Below, piece by piece: positions 1 to 5,746 of a DNA stretch of 13,169 bases. How positions within the stretch are numbered: position 1 is the first letter of the stretch; each line of letters begins with the position of its first letter. Position numbers and translations under genes: made by a program. Location of the stretch: contig SMWN01000015.1 in NCBI GenBank assembly GCA_004356415.1, positions 1 to 13,169 of the forward strand. Direction: 5' to 3'. A model generated the notes under the pieces. The model was not told where the DNA came from. It saw only the letters and a list, made by a program, of their open reading frames with translations, and searched no databases. This stretch comes from Gammaproteobacteria bacterium (lineage in GTDB: Bacteria > Pseudomonadota > Gammaproteobacteria > Eutrophobiales > Eutrophobiaceae).

Positions 1-116
1 CAACTGACAAGCAGTGCGACACACCAGACCAGGGTATGTCTGCGCAATAACACACAAAGTGGGGCGAATAATAGGGGAACAACGACCTGTAATACGGGCA
101 AATGCTGTGAAATCAC
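1..116 (-). CDS. mnhD: Mrp/Mnh cation:proton antiporter subunit D, N-terminal fragment (runs off left edge)
   Basis: Only the first 38 codons are in the window. The reading frame gives a hydrophobic N-terminus (VISQHLPVLQVVVPLLFAPL) of the kind that opens MnhD/MrpD proteins. These are NuoN/NuoM-like membrane subunits of the multi-subunit Na+(K+)/H+ antiporter. The GTG at 114-116 is taken as the start: the frame is open back to a TGA with no ATG, and the nearby ATG at 128-130 hits a stop after five codons. A GGA triplet lies a few bases upstream. The gene follows the subunit C gene by 18 bases, the usual C-then-D order, so the two are probably co-transcribed. Family assignment rests on the short N-terminus plus the neighbour. 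Confidence 0.72.
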   Translation of the reverse strand, partial: MISQHLPVLQVVVPLLFAPLCVLLRRHTLVWCVALLVS

Positions 117-134
117 GAATTCATATCCATTAGG

Positions 135-488
135 TCAATCTTGGTCCATCTCGGCAATTTCGGCCTCATTAATGCTGCCATATGCCTGGTATATGCGTAC
201 TGTCAAGGCCAGGCCAAGTGCCGTGGTTGCAATTCCAACGACGATGGCAGTTAGAATCAAAACATGCGGCAGGGGTGCAGAATATTGAGTATAAGCTTCC
301 GAATAGATAGGTGCTGTACCTTGATCGAGATAACCCATTGAAATAAATAGAATAAATACTGATACTTGAAAAATATTCAGGCCGATGAGTTTTTTAATCA
401 GATTTTCATTGGCGATGACGATATAAAATCCCATCATCATCAGTGCGATGGCTACCCAGTAGTTATACAGTCCTAACAAATTGTCCAT
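135..488 (-). CDS. mnhC: Mrp/Mnh cation:proton antiporter subunit C (NuoK-like)
   Basis: A complete 117-residue membrane protein of the NuoK/MnhC family, the usual length for this subunit. Three hydrophobic helices are visible at about residues 6-25, 31-52 and 73-98. The segment NENLIKKLIGLNIFQ is the conserved stretch at the start of helix 2 in MnhC/MrpC. The protein belongs to the inner-membrane complex that exchanges Na+ or K+ for protons in pH and salt homeostasis. The ATG at 486-488 has a weak AGGG about ten bases upstream. Subunit D follows at once. No subunit A/B gene lies upstream: the next gene is divergent, so the operon either starts with C here or has lost its upstream part. Confidence 0.9.
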   Translation of the reverse strand: MDNLLGLYNYWVAIALMMMGFYIVIANENLIKKLIGLNIFQVSVFILFISMGYLDQGTAPIYSEAYTQYSAPLPHVLILTAIVVGIATTALGLALTVRIYQAYGSINEAEIAEMDQD

Positions 489-543
489 CCAGATCGACCC
501 TAAAATGCGTATTGACGATTCACCTTTACCTTCACAAATGAAA

Positions 544-560
544 CCCCGCCAGATGCGGGG
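544..560 (-). terminator. GC-rich hairpin, terminator-like on the minus strand
   Basis: A perfect 6-bp stem, CCCCGC (544-549) and GCGGGG (555-560), has a 5-base loop. Read on the minus strand it is followed by TTTCATTTG, a short impure T run; on the plus strand no T run follows. It lies about 55 bases upstream of the mnhC start, so it could be an attenuator in that leader or a relic terminator of a lost upstream gene. The role is inferred. Confidence 0.35.
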
Positions 561-577
561 CCAATAATTCTAAAAAT

Positions 578-598
578 AGACATGAATCCGGCATGTCT
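578..598. promoter_or_regulatory. Perfect inverted repeat in the divergent mnhC/pcuAC region
   Basis: AGACATG (578-584) and CATGTCT (592-598) are perfect 7-base arms around a 7-base spacer. It lies between two divergent genes, about 65 bases before the chosen copper-chaperone start and 90 bases before mnhC. This position suits an operator for a dimeric regulator, or a second hairpin in a leader. No regulator can be named. Confidence 0.3.
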
Positions 599-663
599 GA
601 TTTCAACTCTACGTGTATTATATCGGCTTTCTTGAGATAGGGTTAAAGGAGATTCAAGCTTAC

Positions 664-1143
664 ATGCAAATGAAGTCCATCAATTCGATCATTACATGCT
701 TTTTTTTCATATTCTTGCTCACGAATAGTGTTTTATCGGCTGAAAATATTCATGTGCAGAATGCGTGGATACGCGAAGCACCGCCTGCCATCAAAGTAAT
801 GGCTGGCTATCTGGATATTGAAAATTCATCAGATCGCGCACTAACCCTTGTTTCTGCAGAAAGTCCTGAATTTGAACGCATTGAGTTTCATATCAGTCAG
901 ACGAAAAACGGCGTAGCCAGCATGCAACAGCAGGAACATATCATTATTGCCCCGGACTCGACTCTTTCATTCGAACCTGGTGCTTATCATCTTATGTTAT
1001 TTAATCCTTCGGTTCCGATGCGTGAAGGTAAGCGCATCTCAATCAAGCTGACATTTGAAGACGGTAAAACACTCAGTTTTGACGCCATCGTCAGACGATC
1101 TAATTTAACCGCAATACCTCATCAACACGATCATCGTCACTAG
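664..1143 (+). CDS. Periplasmic copper chaperone PCuA(C) family protein
   Basis: Encodes 159 residues from the chosen start. A signal peptide (lysine, then a hydrophobic run around residues 8-22, probable cleavage after SVLSA) directs it to the periplasm. The mature part carries the complete PCuAC copper motif H-X10-M-X21-H-X-M: His76, Met87, His109 and Met111. Proteins of this family bind Cu(I) and help deliver copper to cytochrome c oxidase. A His-rich tail (HQHDHRH) closes the protein and may hold more metal. ATG 664 is preferred because AAGGAG lies at 646-651, 12 bases upstream. The frame extends back to a GTG at 613, but that has no good ribosome site and would hide the signal peptide. 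Some relatives are annotated as DUF461. Confidence 0.9.
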   Translation: MQMKSINSIITCFFFIFLLTNSVLSAENIHVQNAWIREAPPAIKVMAGYLDIENSSDRALTLVSAESPEFERIEFHISQTKNGVASMQQQEHIIIAPDSTLSFEPGAYHLMLFNPSVPMREGKRISIKLTFEDGKTLSFDAIVRRSNLTAIPHQHDHRH

Positions 1144-1247
1144 TAATCTCACAGCTGTCGATTTGATAAATAACATAACCAGCCATTTCGAGTGAATACC
1201 AGAAATCTTAAGCCGTATAGAAGAAGATCTATCCCCCTGGTCGAGAC

Positions 1248-1326
1248 GATGTCCCTTGCCCGCCATGACTACGGGATGACATCAATTATTTTACAGAAAC
1301 AATTATCAATCAAAACTAAATTGATA
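1248..1326. other. Intergenic inverted repeats upstream of psd
   Basis: The 198-base gap between the copper chaperone and psd genes holds two inverted repeats. GATGTC (1248-1253) pairs with GACATC (1278-1283), with a further CCC/GGG pairing inside, and could form a loose terminator-like hairpin behind the chaperone gene. TATCAAT (1304-1310) and ATTGATA (1320-1326) are perfect 7-base arms around a 9-base loop, ending 15 bases before the psd ATG. The second could be an operator or could affect translation start. Functions are inferred. Confidence 0.3.
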
Positions 1327-1341
1327 GAGTACTAATTACTT

Positions 1342-2259
1342 ATGAATAACAATAATCAAGCTGCAAACTTATGGGACAAGCTAAAGGTTCTGCCGCAATA
1401 TTTTATTCCACAACATTTCTTAACGAGTCTTGTGTATCGGTTGACCCGTTGTGAAACACCCTGGTTTAAGAATTTCATTATTAACCAATTTATCAAAGTG
1501 TTCAAAGTTGATATGTCACTGGCGCTGAACCCTGATCCTGAAAGCTATTCCAGTTTTAATACATTTTTTACCCGTGAACTCTCCGCAGACGCGAGACCCA
1601 TTCAGCTAGACGAGAAAAATATCCTCTGTCCCGTGGATGGTTCTGTTAGTCAGATAGGCAATATTGCCAAAAAAAATGATAATGACGACACAATCATACA
1701 GGCCAAGGGGAAATCATATACCCTGAAACATTTACTGCTTGAAGATGAACTTGTGAATATGTTTTCTGGCGGTACATTTGCCACACTTTATCTTGCACCT
1801 AAAGACTATCATCGTATTCACATGCCCATATCAGGGAAACTAAGCTGCATGATTTATGTCCCGGGTAAACTATTCGCAGTGAATGCACATACCGCGCGTG
1901 CGGTAAATGCAGTGTTTGCAAAAAACGAACGCGTGATTAATATTTTTCATACCGATATTGGCCCCATGGCCATGATCATGGTCGGTGCTTTATTCGTTGG
2001 CAGTATGGAGACTGTTTGGGCAGGTCAAATCACACCGGCTAAAGACAGGATTATTATCGACACACATTTTTCAGATAATGATATTAAATTAGAACAAGGT
2101 CAGGAAATGGGTCGCTTTAATATGGGTTCAACCGTCATCCTGCTATTTCCTAAAGATGTTATGCAATGGTCAACAGAGATGGTGGCAGATAAAACAATAA
2201 TAATGGGTGAGAAGATTGCTCGAGTAAACACTGATCTTAATGTGTCGGATACTCTATAA
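1342..2259 (+). CDS. psd: Phosphatidylserine decarboxylase
   Basis: Encodes a 305-residue proenzyme that decarboxylates phosphatidylserine to phosphatidylethanolamine at the inner membrane, the last step of PE synthesis. Length is typical. The catalytic set is intact: Asp99 in CPVDGS, His160 in YHRIHMP, and Ser263 in the self-cleavage site. That site reads FNMGSTV, with Met in place of the common Leu of LGST, so cleavage between Gly262 and Ser263 gives a large beta and small pyruvoyl alpha chain. FFTRELS (near residue 75) and VNAHTARAVNAVF are also family landmarks. ATG 1342 has only a weak GAG upstream, but no better start exists. No phosphatidylserine synthase gene adjoins it; the gene stands alone and converges on a decayed gene. 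Confidence 0.96.
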   Translation: MNNNNQAANLWDKLKVLPQYFIPQHFLTSLVYRLTRCETPWFKNFIINQFIKVFKVDMSLALNPDPESYSSFNTFFTRELSADARPIQLDEKNILCPVDGSVSQIGNIAKKNDNDDTIIQAKGKSYTLKHLLLEDELVNMFSGGTFATLYLAPKDYHRIHMPISGKLSCMIYVPGKLFAVNAHTARAVNAVFAKNERVINIFHTDIGPMAMIMVGALFVGSMETVWAGQITPAKDRIIIDTHFSDNDIKLEQGQEMGRFNMGSTVILLFPKDVMQWSTEMVADKTIIMGEKIARVNTDLNVSDTL

Positions 2260-2626
2260 TTAGCATTACCTTTCTGAAGGTGAAGCTTATGAGGGTATTT
2301 AGATTGACGTCTTTTCCATCGTTGTAGATGATTTAGGAAATCACGACGATAGATAAAACCTGGTAAAACAAAGACGATAAACAGGCAGAATCCCGTTGCA
2401 TAAAACTCCCAATCCTGAGAATGCAGCTGGCCTGTCATTTTTTTCTCAAGTCCCAGGGCAATAAAACCAACAATAAAATAAAGCAGCAACCATTCAAGTA
2501 AACACATCCACGGGGGTTTCCTGGGGTTGGGCTATATATAGAAAAGAAATCGCTCATTTAGCCAGGGAAGTTTGCAGCAGCAAAAGCGACCACCAATAAC
2601 AGCCAGACTGCAATTATTGTATTCAT
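2100..2626 (-). pseudogene. Decayed DUF2818-family membrane protein gene
   Basis: The start at 2626 encodes MNTIIAVWLLLVVAFAAAN, a typical DUF2818 N-terminus, then hits a stop. In the frame one base away (break at about 2565-2572) the family resumes as PWLNERFLFYI, meets an in-frame TAG at 2532-2534, then continues as PNPRKPPWMCLLEWLLLYFI and on through QDWEFYATGF and VFVLPGFIYR. The joined core, to about 2337, is near 97 residues with three hydrophobic helices, the usual size and pattern. Beyond that the frame runs on to 2100, antisense to the psd 3' end; this tail is probably read-through after loss of the true stop. The part from ATG 2507 (135 residues) could still be translated, since AGGA lies 11 bases before it. 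DUF2818 has no known function; in beta-proteobacteria it often lies beside nuoN. Confidence 0.7.
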
Positions 2627-2759
2627 GTTTGGTCGATCCTGAAAGCCCGGTTTTGATTTAGAAAAGAAAAATATTCATGTCAGATCGAGCGCCATATATG
2701 ATCAGAAGGTACTGGCAAGTTAACTTTAAAATCCATAACAATCCTTTTCCATATTCCAA
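2627..2759. other. Gap between the two decayed genes, no gene seen
   Basis: AT-rich sequence between the DUF2818-like and transposase remnants. No family-like frame is visible. An 18-codon minus-strand frame starting MDFKVNLPVPSD has an AAGGA five bases before its ATG but ends at once; it may be a broken gene start. No clear IS6-type terminal repeat was found here. Confidence 0.3.
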
Positions 2760-3262
2760 TTAAACAACTGCTGCCTCTTTCCAGGACACAAAGGCGCGCT
2801 GTCTTAGTAAACGATAATGCTCGGCTGAGATTAAGTATCTACCCAAGTTAAATAAATTGTACACCATTGCATATATACTTAAGAAGCGTTGGGCTTGTTG
2901 CGTCGACTTAAACGGCGCATGCCCCGCTCTCGAACACGAGTTGGTTGATGTGACACCTCAGCACGGTTATTGGCATACTGCCTTGTATCATAAATTGAAT
3001 CTGGGATGAGTTCTCGATGTGCAATACCATAACTTCTTAACTTATCCGTCACGATTTTCCTGAGTTCATCCGTGTGGTTCTTTAACAGGCGTTTGGCATG
3101 CTTCTGACCAAACTTGTTACACCACAATCGAATGGATTCATAACTGACATCAATACCGCGCTCCGATAATAAATCTTCAATGTCACGATAACTGAGATTG
3201 AAGCGATAATACAGCCAGACGGTGTATTATTTTATTTCAGGAGGAATTGGTGTTGTTTTCAT
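2760..3262 (-). pseudogene. IS6-family transposase remnant, catalytic core deleted
   Basis: Joined frames recover both ends of an IS6/IS26-type DDE transposase. The N-terminus runs from ATG 3262 (MKTTPIPPEIK, a stop at 3227-3229, then YTVWLYYRFNLSYRDIEDLL and YESIRLWCNKFGQKHAKR). The C-terminal half follows directly (ELRKIVTDKLRSYGIAHREL, NNRAEVSHQPTRVRERGM). About 60 residues that hold the first two catalytic acidic residues (the FIDE and AVDxDG regions) are missing between LWCNKFG and the RLLKNH segment. Near 2908-2913 one base has been lost; in the next frame the usual end continues as QQAQRFLSIYAMVYNLFNLG and reaches a stop at 2760-2762. Three lesions make it inactive. No terminal inverted repeats are evident. 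Its start lies four bases from the end of the lapE-like gene, so its left end is lost or merged there. Confidence 0.88.
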
Positions 3263-3266
3263 TCCG

Positions 3267-4604
3267 CTATTGTGACTGATGACGACTTGCATTTATTATT
3301 ACTGATTCTTCGGGCAATTCAACGCCTAAAATTGTATGCACCATTCCCATACTTACAAATATGCGATACATCGCAAAAAGCTGATCATAATTTACATTGA
3401 CATAATCAGATTTTGAAACAAACATTTCATTCGCAGAATCCAACAAATCAAGTAATGTACGTCGTCCAAGTTTAAACTGCTGTTTGTACGCCTCATGTGT
3501 TTTTATTGTTGCACTACGATTTTTTTCAAAGAAATATAATTGCTTGGTTGCCGTATCATAAGCGTCCCAAGATAAACGTGTGCTTTGTTCTACTTGTCGT
3601 ACAGCAGAATCACGAATTTCTTTAGCCTGCCCAATTTGATGTGCTGTTTCCTCAATTCGTGCCCGATCCCTGCCACCATTAAACAGATTATAGCGTAGCC
3701 TCAGCATGGTAAAATAACCTTCATCTACACCAGTGACACCATCAAGATCAGCATCGTGTCTCACGCCAACCTCAAGGTTAAGCCTGGGATAGTAAGGTGC
3801 GTTTGCTGTGTCACGTTGTGCATAGGCTGACTCAATATCTGCTGTAGCAGATTTTATAGTTGGATGATTTTTAATTGCCAACTGTACGGCATCCTCGACA
3901 TTTGCAGGGAGGGCATCACTGGGATTGTAAGCTTCCTCAAGTTCGGATGGCGATTTCCCTACCACACGTATAAAGTTTGCAAATTCATCTTGATAGTTTC
4001 CTTTTTCAGCAATCAAGTTTGTTTCTGCTCTAGACAATCTTGCGGATGCCTGTTCAGAATCAGCCTGACGACCAACCCCTTGCTCACTTCGTAGAACTAC
4101 CTGGTCGTTGGTGCGGCGATGAATTTCAAGATTTTCCTCTGCTAATTCAATTAACATCACACGTCTTTGTAAATTGAGGTATGCCCTGATTGCATTGAGC
4201 GAATCTATTTCAGCCTGCCCGTGTACATTATGAGCTCTTGAATTGGTACGGGCGATTTGACGTCTTACTTCATTTTTCGTTAATAAACCATCAAAGATCA
4301 TCTGGTCGAGAGAAAGACCAAATTCTTCTCTGGTTAAACCTACACTGCCATGGCCGCGTGCACGCGTACCTGGACTAGCTTTGCGTTCATAACCATAACC
4401 GGCATCTAAATCAATTCTTGGATAATATCCTGCACGTGCTTGCCCAATTTCCTGCTCAACCGCACGCCGATCAGCTGCGGTTGCCCTCACATCAGGGCTG
4501 TTATGCACGGTATAATCTACGACTTCTTGCAAAGTTTCTGCAGAGACTACTGAGATACCAAGACCTAAAACCACAGGGCAAAGCAAAGTGCATCTTGATA
4601 GCAT
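3267..4604 (-). CDS. lapE: TolC-family outer-membrane channel of the adhesin type I secretion system (LapE-like)
   Basis: Encodes 445 residues from the chosen ATG, normal for TolC/AggA-type channels. A signal peptide ends near residue 22 (GLGISVVSA then ETLQEVV). Two outer-membrane efflux repeats follow, about residues 23-215 and 235-425, with landmarks such as ARAGYYPRIDLDAGYGYE in the first and YYPRLNLEVG, LRYNLFNGGRDRAR and FKLGRRTLLDLLDSANE in the second. The protein should trimerise into the outer-membrane pore and periplasmic tunnel used with LapB and LapC. ATG 4602-4604 is preferred over the in-frame TTG at 4608-4610 because AAGGA sits ten bases before it. A separate promoter-like pair lies upstream, so it need not be co-transcribed with the lapBC genes. 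The stop lies four bases from the transposase remnant. Confidence 0.92.
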   Translation of the reverse strand: MLSRCTLLCPVVLGLGISVVSAETLQEVVDYTVHNSPDVRATAADRRAVEQEIGQARAGYYPRIDLDAGYGYERKASPGTRARGHGSVGLTREEFGLSLDQMIFDGLLTKNEVRRQIARTNSRAHNVHGQAEIDSLNAIRAYLNLQRRVMLIELAEENLEIHRRTNDQVVLRSEQGVGRQADSEQASARLSRAETNLIAEKGNYQDEFANFIRVVGKSPSELEEAYNPSDALPANVEDAVQLAIKNHPTIKSATADIESAYAQRDTANAPYYPRLNLEVGVRHDADLDGVTGVDEGYFTMLRLRYNLFNGGRDRARIEETAHQIGQAKEIRDSAVRQVEQSTRLSWDAYDTATKQLYFFEKNRSATIKTHEAYKQQFKLGRRTLLDLLDSANEMFVSKSDYVNVNYDQLFAMYRIFVSMGMVHTILGVELPEESVIINASRHQSQ

Positions 4605-4672
4605 CAACAATAAATCCTTAATCTTTAAAATACAAATTGTTAGAATACAATATGTTAGGGTGCTTTATTCAG

Positions 4673-4702
4673 AAGATACACTCAATTGATTGAAAAAGTC
4701 AA
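4673..4702 (-). promoter_or_regulatory. Probable sigma70-type promoter of the lapE-like gene
   Basis: On the minus strand TTGACT (4697-4702) and TATCTT (4673-4678) are separated by 18 bases, five and four matches to the -35 and -10 consensus. They lie about 70-100 bases upstream of the ATG at 4604. The palindrome TCAATTGA (4682-4689) sits in the spacer and could be an operator. Confidence 0.45.
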
Positions 4703-4939
4703 CCTTTTATTAAACTGTTCCCAAATAACCAGCTGATACCCCGCGCAACAGTGCTGACTCGGTTGTAAATGAAATCCCCAGGCACCGCGGATTTTACGCT
4801 GTTGGCAACGCAAATTCCAGTACAAATACAGACTGTCTTCCTGTTGCTTATCTTGATGAATAGTCTGATAACTCCACTCAGGACTGACGCGATGTGTTGT
4901 CCCCCAAGGGGTTAGCCGTCTTTTTACTACCCCCCTTAA
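4682..4939 (-). pseudogene. Unrecognised open frame, possible gene remnant
   Basis: This minus-strand frame of 85 codons has no usable start codon at its head but looks protein-like, rich in Trp and Cys, for example in SLYLYWNLRC and KIRGAWGFHLQPSQHCC. It opens after a TAG at 4940-4942. If the run of six G (about 4931-4936) had five, the frame would join an upstream frame reading IIKVTIYVVKG. No family was recognised. It lies between the LuxR-type regulator and the lapE-like gene, and its end overlaps the lapE promoter candidate. It could be the 3' relic of a gene once in the operon, or a chance open frame. Confidence 0.3.
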
Positions 4940-5002
4940 CTACGTATATGGTCACCTTGATAATTCAAACATTCACAAGAAGTGTTCATCTCATCATCCC
5001 TG

Positions 5003-5049
5003 TCGGCACGAAAAGCATGAATGCTATCACAGCCTGCCTTTTGTGCCGA
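5003..5049. repeat. Imperfect long inverted repeat behind the LuxR-type regulator gene
   Basis: TCGGCAC (5003-5009) pairs perfectly with GTGCCGA (5043-5049), and inside a one-base bulge AAAAG pairs with CTTTT. The loop holds the small palindrome GCATGAATGC. It begins about 30 bases after the regulator's stop on the minus strand, so it could be a transcript end without a T run, or the footprint of a small mobile sequence. The 476-base stretch 4605-5080 otherwise holds only the lapE promoter candidate and the unrecognised frame. Confidence 0.4.
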
Positions 5050-5080
5050 GTTGTTGGGTTGCATTTACAAATTGATCTCA

Positions 5081-5719
5081 CTACATTGAATATTTTTGTA
5101 GTAATATAACTAAATTTAACCTATCAGGCACATCTAATTTTTTAAAAGTTGAGCTAAGATGTGCTTTAACTGTTCTTTCAGAAATACACAATTTATCAGC
5201 AATCTCCTTGTTGCTTTCCCCTACCTGTACACGTCTTACCACTTCTAATTCCCTGTTTGATAATAATTCATATAAATCATTTTCGAAATCTTTTTTACTC
5301 GTATCTTCTTGTTGTTGCTGGAGTAAAACATTAATCACCGTTGATATTAAATGATGTTTGATCCAAATATCACCTTTTAAAATATTTCTTACTGCTTCCT
5401 GTATTACGATTGCCTTTACGTTTTCACCACAATACCCGGAAATCCCGTAAGAGTATGCTCTTATTTGTTTACTATCTAACCAATCACCCCCATAAATTAG
5501 GGTCTTATAACCTATCATGTAACCAGCAAGATTTTTTTCAATAATCGCATCAAACAAGTTTGCTTCAACAAGTATCAATAAGGGTGATATTGACTTTATT
5601 TCATTTAACGTTGGTAGTCCAACGTCATGTTTACGCAAAGCATAATCAGATGATAAGGCTGAATAAAGATCATCTGATAATTTCTGATCGTCACATACGA
5701 CAAGCAATTCATTACTCAT
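5081..5719 (-). CDS. LuxR-type regulator with a degenerate receiver domain
   Basis: Encodes 212 residues. The C-terminal 60 (about 152-211) form a GerE/LuxR helix-turn-helix: LLSNRELEVVRRVQVGESNK then EIADKLCISERTVKAHL. The N-terminal 125 residues have receiver-like layout with an early acidic pair (Asp10-Asp11), but the phosphorylation site reads LILVEANL, with Glu52 or a neighbour where Asp is expected, and the conserved Lys near the end is absent (SGYCGEN). Phosphorylation by a kinase is therefore unlikely, and control may be by expression level or a ligand. CsgD-like biofilm regulators have the same build. The gene follows lapC by 27 bases, so it is probably last in the lapBC transcript and may act on adhesin genes (inference). 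No strong ribosome site precedes its ATG. Confidence 0.85.
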   Translation of the reverse strand: MSNELLVVCDDQKLSDDLYSALSSDYALRKHDVGLPTLNEIKSISPLLILVEANLFDAIIEKNLAGYMIGYKTLIYGGDWLDSKQIRAYSYGISGYCGENVKAIVIQEAVRNILKGDIWIKHHLISTVINVLLQQQQEDTSKKDFENDLYELLSNRELEVVRRVQVGESNKEIADKLCISERTVKAHLSSTFKKLDVPDRLNLVILLQKYSM

Positions 5720-5746
5720 AGAATCAGACCGAACTATATTGACTCA

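Noticed and set aside
613..663. Upstream GTG extension of the copper chaperone
   Set aside because: It would add 17 residues before the signal peptide, and the only good ribosome site lies inside this extension, before ATG 664.
2700..2740. 18-codon minus-strand frame MDFKVNLPVPSD with an AAGGA before it
   Set aside because: Too short, no recognised family and no continuation in another frame. It is only mentioned within the gap entry.
4894..5109. Plus-strand frame of 71 codons
   Set aside because: No family resemblance or ribosome site. It overlaps the regulator's 3' end and covers the imperfect inverted repeat.
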